A program made the translations under genes and the position numbers. 64,000 nt of DNA, taken from contig CAIIXF020000008.1 of NCBI GenBank assembly GCA_903813345.2, forward strand, positions 13,872,822 to 13,936,821, written 5' to 3'. This document shows, one piece after another, positions 20,481 through 30,671 of the stretch (the first letter of the stretch is position 1; every line of letters starts with the position of its first letter). This DNA comes from Owenia fusiformis. Lineage: Eukaryota; Annelida; Polychaeta; Sabellida; Oweniidae. The notes beneath the pieces were generated by a model. That model worked only from the letters and a program-made list of their open reading frames with translations. It had not been told where the DNA came from and searched no databases.

Positions 20481-23136
20481 TAATGGCTTTATTCATAAAC
20501 AAACGTGCAAACAATTAATTAAAGAATTAATGAAAAACTTATTAACCAAAATAACACAACATCAAAATAACATAAGATCAATTGTTCCACAAGAAAGTAA
20601 AAGGCAAACTAAAATTAAAAGAGATTCAATATTATCTCCAATAGGCGGTTTTATTGGTGGAATATTTGGATTGGCAACTGAAAAAAGTGTCAATATACTA
20701 AAATCGCACATAATCCACTTAGAATCTTTTGGAAATATTACCGCGGGAAGATTGAATACCTTTCAAAATCAATTGCATGGCTTTTTGGTTCTTTCAAATA
20801 ATAGAACAGATAACATTATGAATTCTGTGAAATTAAATCATGCGTCATTAAATCAATTGCGTGAATATATTGATAACATTGATCGTCAGCTAGGAAATGA
20901 AGCTCAATCTATTAGCGATCTTAGAAATGATGTTTTAAAATTATCAGGAATGGTAACTGCTATGTTTCAATATACCTCGGAATTATTAATTAATTTAGAA
21001 TATGCTGAAAATAATTTATATCGGAAAGTAATTGCCTTACAGAAAGCAAATAAAGGGTATCTATCGACAGAATTAATTAATGCAAAAGTGCTAAATAATT
21101 CACTTCAAGAGGTTAAATCAAAACTGAGGCGCGAATATCCTGAATTTACTCTGGTTCACAATGACCCAGGATATAACTATGATAATCGAGTGTTAACATA
21201 CGCGCAATCAGAAGGTTATTTATATTTCACCATAGAAATCCCGCTGTTAACAGTCAAAGAAACATACAAAATATTTCAAATAAAAACTTTTCCTGTTCTT
21301 ATTCCACGCGGAATAAGTTTAAGAAATGATGTATCTAATCATACGGTCATATTAGATAATCAGGAGAAATATTTTGGAATTAATGGGGCTGGAAATTATT
21401 TTGCCGAAGTAAAAGACCGTGATTATTTTAGTTGTGAACTGAGAAAACAACAAAATTGTGATATCATGTATAATTTAAGGACACAATCTGATCCGACGTG
21501 TTATTCGGCATTGTTCTTTGATGATCAACATGCAATTTTGAAACTCTGTAAAGGACGATTCTCGGTTTGGAGAACAGTCTCCTGGGCTAATAATTTTTTT
21601 AATGAAAAATACAGAAGTATTACCCAAATTAATCTATGAATATTCAAAAGAGGACATTTAGATCTACAAGATGTAAAAATAACAAATTGGTCTGAAGCAG
21701 GGAAAACGCTCAATTAGACCGATTCAATAAAATACAAGTCTCGATTTGGGGAAAGAAGTTCATCAGTGTACTGCGCTAATATTTTTTTGCGAAAAATCTA
21801 GAAATATTACCCAAATTAAATGATGACTATTCAAAAGAAGACATTCAAATCTATATTATGTAAAAAAATCAAATTTGTCCGAAGCAGGGATAATGCTCAT
21901 TTAGATTGATGAACTTCGTTCTCCAAACCGAGAATCGTCCTTTACATATCTTATACAAAACGAAATATTTACGAACATAATTGAATTAAAGAATAATGCA
22001 TTACTAATATCTACTAACTCAAAGGGAATTTGGCATTCGAAATGTAAAGGAAAACCATCAAAGCAAGTTTTAAGTTGTAAATTATGTAAAATCAAATTAC
22101 CATGTCAAAGCGATCTATCCATCGGAGATATGTATGTTCCTGAAAAGATTGGTTGTGAAAATGATTCCATTCAATTACGTTATGAATACGCAGTTAACGT
22201 TCCTTACATCTTTCATTTTTTCGGTTTGGAACATTTAAAAGGAATATCGGGAAATTCATTTGATTTAGAAGAGCCAATAGCTAACAATCCGGAAATAAAA
22301 ATTCAAGAACGGAAATGGCAAGATATAAATGCTAGAGATAAAGTTTTCAAGGCCGACTTGCAGAAATTAGCCTTGAAAATAAATCAAAACAAACCGCTTC
22401 ATTTTGACGCGAATGAACAAACCATATCCGATATATTTGGAAGTTCTTGGTGGTCTGAGTCTACTACAAATATAATTAATGTTGTGGTGTGGGTAATTTG
22501 TCTCGCATCAATCATTTTAAGCGTTTATGTTATAATGAAAATGCGAGGCATCACTTTAGCTATCGCTGCGATGAAAATTGTAAACACAGAAGCCAGACAG
22601 TTCAGTAATAAGCCAGGAATTCTAGAACAAGGAAGTATACAGCACGCGAAAGTCGAAGAAATCGGTCAAATTGAACTGTGGAACATTATCTTGCTTACAT
22701 TTGTTACAACATATGTAGTCGTTAGATCGGTCATGATGATTCGTAAAGTTTTTCAAACATATGTGTATAAGTGAACTCCAAAGAGGGGTGTACGTCTAAT
22801 GATGGAATTGATATCGCCACAGTCAAGGGTTCAGATTCCGATGATCGAGTTAAAAGTTGCATATCATAGGGTACAATTGGTACAACGTGATTCAATACAT
22901 GAGATCAGAGCTCAACACACTTACTTTAAGAGTTATTTAGAGGTCAACTGGGGACAAATTAAGTTATGTTAGATGACGAGGAAATGAAGTTAGATCTTCC
23001 TAATAAATTACCAATACCATATATTGAAAGAGGGGTCGTTGATCATTTATTACATGAACCATATGTTATTCGATTCTATTGTGAAATTTATAGGAATGTG
23101 TTTGTTCTTATACCAAAAGAGAGAATGGTAGTTTAA
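20481..23136 (+). pseudogene. env: B-type env (copy 3), split by a MITE
   Basis: Best preserved B env. The frame from 20482 (NGFIHKQTC) runs to 21552, then a 388-bp Spy-like MITE, then on from 21941. The KIKR cleavage site precedes SPIGGFIGGIFGLA. A helix-rich region with N-glycosylation sequons follows. The cysteine-rich block (one Cys codon changed to Ser at about 22109) and the TM segment near 22465-22535 come next. The second hydrophobic segment is at about 22680-22745. An in-frame TGA at 22772-22774 and a 1-nt deletion near 22968 precede the conserved tail. The N-terminal 75 or so codons are missing. Confidence 0.8.
21553..21940. mobile_element. Spy-like MITE (388 bp) in env copy 3
   Basis: Perfect 23-bp inverted ends (GGACGATTCTCGGTTTGG...). 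The flanks are GTAAA on the left and TTTAC on the right, and the empty site at 42851-42862 is exactly GTAAATTTAC. The element therefore sits precisely between AAA and TTT with no target duplication, the hallmark of Spy-group transposons. Inside, a diverged segment of about 180 bp occurs twice (shared phrase ATATTACCCAAATTAA). No transposase. Confidence 0.8.
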
Positions 23137-23160
23137 TGTGTTATTGAATAATTATTCCAG

Positions 23161-23372
23161 TGGCTGAGGCACAACTATACAATATCCCATCATATTGGAC
23201 AAACAGGCAGGAAGCACCCAGAAAGGAAGACAAGGCAACACAAATGGGTAATATCATTAAAGAAGAAAGAAGCCCAGTACAACCTGTTCAAAATACCATC
23301 CAACAAATGTCAGAAAGCACGGTGTTGTCTGGAGTCCAAATAGACAGGGTGTCGCATATGAAGTATATGTAA
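23161..23372 (+). CDS. LC8-motif accessory ORF, B-type (copy 3)
   Basis: Open for about 70 codons behind ATTATTCCAG|TGGCTGAGG. The frame upstream hits TGA without any ATG, so a spliced-on start is needed. The motif region reads DKATQMG, with Met where relatives have Thr. Hydrophilic, no membrane segment or cysteines; conserved tail VQIDRVSHMKY. By position and motif it is the same gene as 38249-38442, though little else aligns. Confidence 0.5.
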
Positions 23373-23598
23373 AGAGGAAAGAAAAAAATACACTGACAAT
23401 GCTCTAGAACAGAGGAACTTTATTAATATTAGACGAAACACGAATGATTCATGAACTGATGAAAATTATCCTGGACATTATTCAACAATCTCGTGGCCAA
23501 AAACAGAGAACAATTCCAACTGATTAATAACTACAAAAAGTGAACATTTTTAAAGAAATCAAATCAAATCAATTTTATTTTCAATATTGAATCTAAAT

Positions 23599-23942
23599 AT
23601 GGAGTATGTTGAATCTATAATGATGGAAAAGATTTCACAATTACCCTCTTGGTCTTTGACGAAAAGAATTATATTGAAAAAATTGATAGTATTGAAAAAT
23701 ATGACCAACATATGTTGCCTTTGTCGGAAAACATCCCATATATGTAATTTAAACAAAATACCTTGTAACCATTATGTCTGTGTAGAATGTAAAATACAAT
23801 GAGCCCGTCATCCCGATATCCAAATCCAGAACCTCAAAGCCTTCCTCAGTGTGTGAGTGAATGGAAGAATGATGAGTCAATTTGTTCAGTTTGCTTTAGT
23901 GAAGTATCTTATAAGGGGGAAACACAATTTTGCCCGGGTTAA
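23599..23942 (+). pseudogene. B-type RING-like gene, broken (copy 3)
   Basis: Good ATG (23599) and intact first half with CCLC and CNHYVCVEC, then TGA at about 23801 where relatives have a Leu codon. A 1-nt loss follows at CPQC. The last C-x2-C and HFC equivalents are partly kept. Not functional. Confidence 0.7.
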
Positions 23943-25232
23943 GTTGAGCTCTGATCCAATGGTAGTATGATTAATGATCTTTGTGTAAAGTAGGGATGTT
24001 CATGAATAGGTGTATACTGTATATGGGAGATGTGCGGTCCATTGCTTTAAAATATATATAACCACTAACGCTTTATAATTAGGGTCAGCAGCTCAAGAGG
24101 GCTTGAAAGTTAATATCCTCTCGGGGAGATACAGTCCTGTGCACAGAAGAGACCCATTCAAATGGCTAACATTTTAATGCACATCTCCCGGTAATTTAAG
24201 ATAAGAAAACAGGTGTAAATAATTAATTGATCAATATGCTAAGATGTAAATAATAATCCGATATATTAACTATTATACTTATTATATAATCTATATAATG
24301 TGTGTATACAATAATACACTAAAATGTATATATATTGCATGAAATACACTACCTCAAGCACCATAATAACTGAGATGTTTAATAAGTAAATATTTTAAAA
24401 GGTAAAAACCATCATTTATAGATGGCGTAATAAATTGAGAAGTTGAGAAGTTAAGGTTGCAAGATAAGGATGTACAAATGATAATTTATCATGTCATATA
24501 GTTGCATGATATCATTAATAATATCATTATATTATAATCTAATAAAAATTACTAATACAATCAGAAAATAAAATAAAAATACTAATATGTGTGAAATATA
24601 TAATTATATTAATCTGCAAATGATCTGATCTGATCTGATGCCGATGATCCGTTGATGCCTAGGAGAAAATGGCGACGATGACGATAGATGTCACTGCAAT
24701 ATTCAACTAGCAGCTGATGTATGGAAATTCGCGTTAAACTGGATTTCCGTTTGTGTTATATATGGACGCTCTCCAGTGCGGTATATACTCAACGACATCT
24801 ATACAATAAAGATAATATTTGTGAATATAGAGACACCAGTTATTTGTGACTATTTCACGAACGCTAAGGAGAGAATTTATGAAACTTGTGAATATAGAGA
24901 CGCTAGCTATTATAGTGCCTATTTCACGAACGCTAAGGAGAATACAGAGGTGAATCTAGAGACGTTAATAAATGCCTAGATTTGCGGATGATGCAGAATA
25001 TTAACAGCCAAGCGAGACTATATTATTATGATGCGGAATGATATTTATATAAACGCTGAAGCAGTGATATATAATTACCATCAACAACAAGTGATATATG
25101 AACGCTGAAAGCAGAGTTGATAGCGCATATATCAAGAGACGCTTTATAGCGCAGCCAAGAGAGATGCTCTACAATACAGCCTAAATGAAGAGGATATGAT
25201 TTATATGATAATGACATATTTTAGTGGGGCAC
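23943..25232 (+). other. B-type 3' noncoding region (copy 3)
   Basis: No gene. The motif GTGTAAATAATTAATTGATC is at 24212-24232, the 67-bp repeat pair at about 24821-24955, and repeated AACGCTGAA and GTGATATAT phrases at 25040-25110. It ends at the polypurine tract. Confidence 0.5.
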
Positions 25233-25235
25233 TAA

Positions 25236-25253
25236 AATTCAAGGAGGGGTGGT
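25236..25253 (+). promoter_or_regulatory. Polypurine tract, B element
   Basis: AAGGAGGGGTGG just before TGTTACC, the inferred LTR start. Position equals that of AAAGAAGGGGAGAT in the A elements. Confidence 0.55.
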
Positions 25254-25964
25254 TGTTACCACTCACTTTTTGACATTAATTAGTCAATTAATTAATTTAT
25301 CATATTAGTTAATATCATTGATATTTATTTTGATATCATTGATATTTATACCAATATTATAAAGAATCTGATAGTAATTGTTACTATTTTGTATTATGTT
25401 GGTTCAACCAGTAGCAGTCGATGGAGTTAATATTTGATTGACACCTGAGATTGTACTTGATAACTTGATACTAGTTTAAACCGGTTGAGCTAAATATAGT
25501 ACAAGATTCTATTTTAAGCTTATTTTGTAAGGTCGAACTAATATATCAGTAACCACTTTTAGCAGGTTTTGAACAGGTTTCTGATGCAATATGCGTGGCC
25601 AATTGTGCAATTATTGCACAATTTTTGCCTATTATTGCGCAATCCTGGCAGAATGATTTATGTTATTTTACTTGTATATAAGCAACCACGGATTCACAAT
25701 CAGACATTCATATTTTGAATCGCGCAATCTGATGTTCTAATACGGGATCACCTTCACGAAAACTCTCGAGCTGAGAATACAATAACTCTTAGAGGGAAGA
25801 ATTATCTCAAAGACGTAAAAGATTGTGAATCCAGGTTGCAGATGAAGACATAAATAAAGAACAAACAACTTACAACAACTTTTGTTATCGATATCGTGAT
25901 GAGATACCTCTGAGTACCGGAAACCTACCAGATCCCGGAATAATTAAACTACAATCACGTAACC
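25254..25964 (+). repeat. B-family LTR
   Basis: Begins TGTTACCACTCAC after the polypurine tract. It has TATATAAG (25675-25682), AATAAA (25853-25858) and a U5-like block GAGTACCGGAAACCTACCAGATCCCGG (block runs 25912-25938) that parallels the A LTR. The 3' end is set at GTAAC near 25964, but no second copy exists to fix it. Sequence is otherwise unrelated to the A LTR. Confidence 0.6.
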
Positions 25965-25982
25965 GTCACGGGTGATTGGGTT

Positions 25983-26204
25983 CACTCGCTCACAACAATG
26001 CTGAACAACTAATGAAAGAAGAAACAACAACAGACTATTGAAACTCTGCTGGCCGAATCGATCTCAGGTATAAGAATTGGAATTCGAAATAAATAAGGAA
26101 AGGAAGGAATCTGAACTGAAGGAGTCGTGTTTAATTAAGGAGTTTGAACCCTGCGAGAACCAAACAACCACAAGATCCCGAAGCAACAGTTACGATATGT
26201 AACA
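25983..26204 (+). repeat. Truncated A-family LTR (3' third)
   Basis: From ACTCGCTCACAACAATGC to GATATGTAACA, aligning with 29190-29410. The first 400 bp with promoter are missing. It follows the B leader and precedes a C-type env fragment, so this is a recombination or deletion joint. Confidence 0.8.
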
Positions 26205-27059
26205 TTTCAGCGGGAAAATTAAATACCTTACAGAATGCGTTACATGGCTTTATGATAATGACAAATAACCGAACGGGAAATCTACTTAACATGGTACGGG
26301 ACAATCATTAGCTTGAGGAATGATAAACCAATATATTTTGACAAATCTGATCAGTTGGCATATGAAGGCTTTAATTGGAATTTTGGTATCAACATGAATC
26401 AGATAATATTATATTGTGCTCTAGTAGCATTCGGAATAGGTTTAATAGCTATGTATCGCATACGTAGAATATTATTAATACTAGCGGCCTTAAATGTCGG
26501 GAAAGCCGAAGCGCGGAATTTTGGAACTATGCCATTCGTTGAAAGTGAGAGCTACACTTCAAGTGCAGGTTACTATGACCATCCAGAAATTATAAACATA
26601 TGGAGCGCTATAACGTTAACCATTATCTCTGGTTATGTGTTAGTAAAGTTCACTATTTTGAGTTATAAATTCTTTGGGAAGTATATTCAAAGAAAGGAGG
26701 AGAGTAACGGGGTTAAATTAATAATTGAATTGAATTCTGTTAATCATCGTGTACAAGCATGTGTACATCAGTTACAGGTAGACTACGCCAAGGTTCAATT
26801 GGTGCAAAGGGGAGTGATATCCAGGGTCAGCGCCTGTCATACTTTGTTTAGAAGTTATTTAGATATGGAATGGGGACCAATCAAATTTTTACTGGACGAT
26901 CAGGAAATCAACTTAGAATTGCCAAGACTGGTCCCTTTACCATATGTAAACAGAAGGGTGATATCTCAGTTGTTATCAGAACCTTACGTAATCCGGTTTT
27001 ATTGTGAAACTGAAAAGGGCATATATGTTTTAGTTCCTAGGGAGAGAAGTAGAGTCTAA
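26205..27059 (+). pseudogene. env: C-type envelope glycoprotein, internally deleted
   Basis: Third env lineage. 26205-26311 aligns with the helix region behind the fusion peptide (SAGKLNTLQNALHGFM). After a large deletion the frame from about 26313 covers the pre-membrane region, TM1 (IILYCALVAFGIGLIAMY), a loop with the conserved KAEAR motif, the second hydrophobic stretch and the complete C-terminal domain ending in VLVPRERSRV. The tail is intact and shows what is conserved across A, B and C: LIIEL, the IEWG-like MEWGPIKF, LPLP-like VPLPY, and LLSEPYVIRFY. Confidence 0.7.
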
Positions 27060-27086
27060 TCGGGTGTTCTATTGCTTGTATTTCAG

Positions 27087-27272
27087 TGGCTCAAGCGCAG
27101 TTAAGAGACCCATTATACAAAGATGTGGCTACTCAGACGGAAGACGTGGTAACAGTAAAGAGGGAGGCAAAGGAGACCGCATCCGCTGGCCCCAGTCAAG
27201 AACAAGGGAGCTCGCCTCTGGCCAAGAGATTAATGACTTCTTCTTCTACGCACACGTATATCACATCTCACG
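27087..27272 (+). pseudogene. LC8-motif accessory ORF, C-type, truncated
   Basis: Behind GTATTTCAG|TGGCTCAAG. Frame reads AQAQLRDPLYKDVATQTED, so TQTE is intact although Lys/Arg is replaced by Val. No in-frame ATG upstream. The 3' end was replaced at 27273 by an A-type env fragment, so the natural C-terminus is missing. Confidence 0.5.
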
Positions 27273-27928
27273 TTTTGAGATGGGGGATTGGGACTTTTTC
27301 GGGACAAATATAACCGATGTGATGATTTATGTTTCTTTTGCTCTGGCTGTGATCGCGATCATATCTAATATTTATGTTCTAACAAAAATAAAGTTTATAT
27401 TTACCACTGTTCTGTCGATAAAGAGTGTAATGAAAGCGGAAGGTCGCCAATTCATTGTAAAATCCATGCGAGATACTACTACGAGTCACACTCCAGAAAA
27501 TATGAAATATTCAAATGTCACCCAAACTTGGTCAATCCTTATATTGACCATAATGACATTTTATGTACTAGTGATGACGATTAAGTTTATGTTTAAGGCA
27601 TGGCGTTTCGTGTGCGGAAAGCGAAGTGTACATAGGAAATCTAGACTGATATTAGAGTTATCTTCCCTGAGTCAACGGATGACAATACCAATTATGGAAT
27701 TGCAATATGGATAAATAGTGTTCAAGTTCAAAAGGGACTGTTTCAAAATAATTTATCTATTGAATGGGGAGAAATCAAATTTATATTGGACAATGGGGAA
27801 ATGAATTTGAATTTACCACCACGAGTCCCCTTGCCTTATGGTTATGGAAGGTCCATTTGCGATGTCCTATCTGAACCTTATATTATTAGGTTTTATTATG
27901 AATTGGAAACTAACGTATTTGTCCTACT
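27273..27928 (+). pseudogene. env: A-type env C-terminal fragment
   Basis: Corresponds to about 37515-38190 of the intact env: TM1, loop, TM2 and most of the tail. A deletion of about 43 bp at 27712 breaks the frame. Joined on the left to C-type sequence and on the right to unrelated DNA. Very close to copies F and 6, hence a young arrival. Confidence 0.85.
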
Positions 27929-28786
27929 AGAGATTTTACATGTTGGCATGCCATCTCCTGATACCTTGGTGAACTAAGTCATGTGATCATTTATATCCAA
28001 TCAGAATGCATTTCTGCCACAAAGTGATAGCATAGTGATCCAAAGCTAAACCAAGGTGTAGGAAGGGTTTATATTATCATATAGAAGGGGTGCACTTTTC
28101 TAATTGGCCATGGTTGACATGCATGTTTGCAAACGTGGTACTTGCATCAAGAGCTCTGACTGGCATCCTAACAGAATAAATTCATACTACACTGATGCCT
28201 GGGTCACATTTGCTCCGTTTGTTCAATATTGTATTCAATTTTGAACAAAATACTCAATCGGCATGGCGCCGTAGTGAAAATCGGAGCAATCTGCACTACT
28301 TGTACATAGTGTATACCAATAGCCCATTTTCAGCATAGCAATTTCTAAGAAGGGTTTCCAAAATGCTCCATCATGGAATACCTTGACCCTCTCTTCTTAC
28401 ATGATAGACACAGACATGTTTCTGGATGCGATGTGTACCAGAATGAAAGCTCTGGCTTCTTCCTAATTTTGCGGGAGGGTACAAAGTACTTTCTTGATCA
28501 TTAAAGATAAATGCTATTGTCACAAGAACTCTGCATTTTATGTAAATCCATTGAATATTTATCTGCATGCTCAAAGTTAAGTTAAGAAGATCAGATTCTT
28601 TATAACACTTGATCCAAATCTATTTGATATTCAAAATCTAAGTAAACCTCTCTAGTTGAAGAACCAACTATCTATCATATTACTCAGATTGGATTAATCA
28701 ATATTCCCATACTCTCTCTAGTTTGTATGAATGAGTGACCCTAAACATCATGTGAAAGACTTCTCAGAAAATGTGCCCAATATATT
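27929..28786. other. Unassigned DNA left of copy F
   Basis: No gene recognised. It contains a truncated palindromic MITE at 28196-28290. It ends with TATT (28783-28786), one side of the target duplication of copy F; the pre-insertion sequence continues at 41117. Confidence 0.5.
28196..28290. mobile_element. Truncated PIF/Harbinger-like MITE
   Basis: TGCCTGGGTCACATTTGCTCC, a central TTGTTCAATATTG hairpin and GAAAATCGGAGCAA relate it to the 140-bp MITEs at 51594 and 57669. The far terminus is lost. Confidence 0.6.
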
Positions 28787-29410
28787 TGTTATGATTCGGT
28801 CAGTACGTAATTATATTTAATTATATATAATTACTTTATTATTTATTTATTATTTATTATCCGATATAAAATACCATTTATATTCAGCATATTCAAACAT
28901 TGTAAAGATCTTGCTGCTTTCTTATGATTAATGACTATTTAGACCTCAGTTTGCTTTAGTGCAGGGGAATCCCTACGCTACTATATTCAGCCAAAACGAA
29001 GATATATCAATGAATTCTGACAAGTTAAAACTTCCAACAACCAATCACAACTCAGAATTATGATTTGAATCTTGCTTACATAAGCATGAAATCAGCAATA
29101 TTCTTACTTATATTTGCACAATTTTGACAGGTAAAATAATGTATTTTACCTGGTATATAAAGAAGTCGGCAAGATCTGCTTATTCAGTAAGTTTTACTCA
29201 CTCACTACGATGCTCAACAATTGATGAAAGGAGAAACAATAACAAGCGAATCTACCGAAACTCGGCTGGCCGGATCAATCTCAAGAAGAATTGGAATTTG
29301 AAATAAAATTAAGAAACAAAACAAAGGAGTCGTGTTCAATTAGGTAGTCAGGAACCCTGCGAGTACCGAAGGACCACAAGATCCCGAAGCGACAGTTACG
29401 ATACGTAACA
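28787..29410 (+). repeat. 5' LTR of copy F
   Basis: 624 bp, TGTTATG...ACGTAACA. TATA box TATATAAA (29154-29161) and AATAAA (29302-29307) imply U3 to about 29185, then R and U5. The U5 block GAGTACCGAAGGACC continues into ACAAGATCCCG and recurs in other LTR families. The 60-codon ORF over the promoter is in both LTRs and is not a gene. Confidence 0.95.
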
Positions 29411-29428
29411 ATTGGTGGAAGCTGCCCT
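29411..29428 (+). promoter_or_regulatory. Primer binding site, copy F
   Basis: ATTGGTGGAAGCTGCCCT directly after the LTR; TGGTGG would pair with a tRNA 3' end (CCA). Similar to ATTGGTGTCGCTG at 14074. The priming tRNA is not identified. Confidence 0.5.
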
Positions 29429-29444
29429 AGGTAAAAGAAAGAAC

Positions 29445-29458
29445 GGTTATGTAAGTAT
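29445..29458 (+). other. Candidate 5' splice site in leader
   Basis: GGTTAT|GTAAGTAT: a full GTAAGT at 29451-29456, upstream of gag, positioned to donate a leader exon to the acceptors before env (35711-35712) and before the LC8-motif ORF (38247-38248). CTAG|GTAAAA at 29430 is an alternative. Confidence 0.4.
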
Positions 29459-29630
29459 AAGCTAACTGCATGAAAAAAGCATGTTTTCATCGTACATCAT
29501 ACTAACATAATTTTTTCTCTAAAATGCCAAGCGAGAAGTTAAGTTTAGAACAAATGATTAAATACCGTTCATAAATCAGTGGTTTGTAGGAAAACAGGGT
29601 TCGAATGTATATCATAATAAATCGTAATAG

Positions 29631-30671
29631 ATGATAACACGAAGAGTAACTAACAATATGGAAGCTATAGATGCTAGGTTAAGACAATTAGAAACAGCTC
29701 AGAACCCAGATTTACAAGGTCAGTTAGATCAATTAATAGCTAGACAAGGTAATAATGCTGAATTGCAAGAAAGATTAAATAGGTTAGAAAATCAAGCTCA
29801 AAATAGAAATGAAATTGAAGGTAAAAACAGAATAAAAACATTTGATGGTAATTCTTCGGATATCGACCCGCTGAATTGGGTTAATAGGTACAATGCCTAT
29901 GGCGATTTACAGGGGTGGAACAATGAAAGAAAAGCTAGAGCCATGCGTATGTTTTTGGGAAGTCAAGCCGAATTATGGTATAATAATCTCCCAGAAGACA
30001 CTCAACATGATTTTGAAGCACTTCAAACTGCTTTTACGCAATATTTTGTCGGAAACAGGCCAAAATGGAACATACAAGCTCAATTACTCTCGAGAAATCA
30101 GAAGCCGAATGAATCAGTTGAAGAATTTATGACTGATATAAGGCGATTAGCCTCGCGCTTACAGGTAGAGGAGAATGAACATAAAACAATTTTAATCAAA
30201 AATTTTCTCCCGAATATAAGGAAATTTGTGATCTCAAAAGAACCAAATGATCTCGCCGCTGTTGAGTCAGCAGCCAGACTAGCTGATTGTTTGAATCAAG
30301 TAGATAAGGAAGCTGAAAATGACAAAAGCAAGGTAGATACACAAAATTTAATGTGTAATATAGTAGAAAATCAGCAAAAAGCTATCAAATCTTTGACTGA
30401 AAAGGTATCCCAACTTAGCAGAGAAAAAGGGAAAAATACTGCCAACAATAGATTCATTGATGGAAGGCCAACCTGTCAAAAATGTTTTAGGAAGGGACAT
30501 TCAGCGCCATTTTGTAGGAGAAGTAGTTCAAGGTCATTCAATAGTCAAAATATCCGCTGTTACAATTGTTCAGGTCAAGGTCACATAGCAAAGTTTTGCT
30601 TGGCCAAAAATAGGCAAAATGTCAATCAGACACGTCCAGTTAACTCTTTAAACGCCGAAGGCCGCGTCTAA
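29631..30671 (+). CDS. gag: Gag polyprotein
   Basis: 346 codons from an ATG with a second in-frame ATG at 29658. The structural protein of the particle. An N-terminal coiled-coil-like region (RLRQLETAQ, ELQERLNRLE) is followed by a capsid-type retrotransposon Gag domain (about residues 70-200; LWYNNLPEDTQHDFEAL). Two CCHC zinc knuckles of the C-x2-C-x4-H-x4-C form sit at residues 282-295 and 310-323 and should bind genomic RNA. No protease domain inside. It overlaps pol: the last 25 nt also belong to the pol frame, entered by frameshifting at 30647. The length fits Gypsy Gags. A short upstream ORF (29524-29574) precedes it. Confidence 0.92.
   Translation: MITRRVTNNMEAIDARLRQLETAQNPDLQGQLDQLIARQGNNAELQERLNRLENQAQNRNEIEGKNRIKTFDGNSSDIDPLNWVNRYNAYGDLQGWNNERKARAMRMFLGSQAELWYNNLPEDTQHDFEALQTAFTQYFVGNRPKWNIQAQLLSRNQKPNESVEEFMTDIRRLASRLQVEENEHKTILIKNFLPNIRKFVISKEPNDLAAVESAARLADCLNQVDKEAENDKSKVDTQNLMCNIVENQQKAIKSLTEKVSQLSREKGKNTANNRFIDGRPTCQKCFRKGHSAPFCRRSSSRSFNSQNIRCYNCSGQGHIAKFCLAKNRQNVNQTRPVNSLNAEGRV
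30647..30653 (+). promoter_or_regulatory. -1 ribosomal frameshift site U UUA AAC
   Basis: TTTAAAC lies in the gag frame as T-TTA-AAC, seven codons before the gag stop (30669). The pol frame is -1 relative to gag and opens at 30644, so the overlap is only 28 nt and the heptamer falls within it. It is the classical slippery sequence of coronaviruses and several retroviruses. Downstream GC-richer sequence (GCCGAAGGCCGCG) could form the stimulatory structure. Confidence 0.8.

Noticed and set aside
22772-22774. TGA as a selenocysteine codon in B env
   Set aside because: Related env has CAA there, no cysteine at this place in A or C types, and the copies carry other disabling changes.
27064-27714. 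216-codon ORF as a new gene
   Set aside because: It is a chance fusion of C-type sequence in a noncoding frame with A-type env; only the env part is real.
29124-29306. 60-codon ORF in the 5' LTR, repeated at 40826-41008 and 15815-15997
   Set aside because: Covers the TATA box and start region; present only because LTRs are repeated, and its C-terminus differs between copies.
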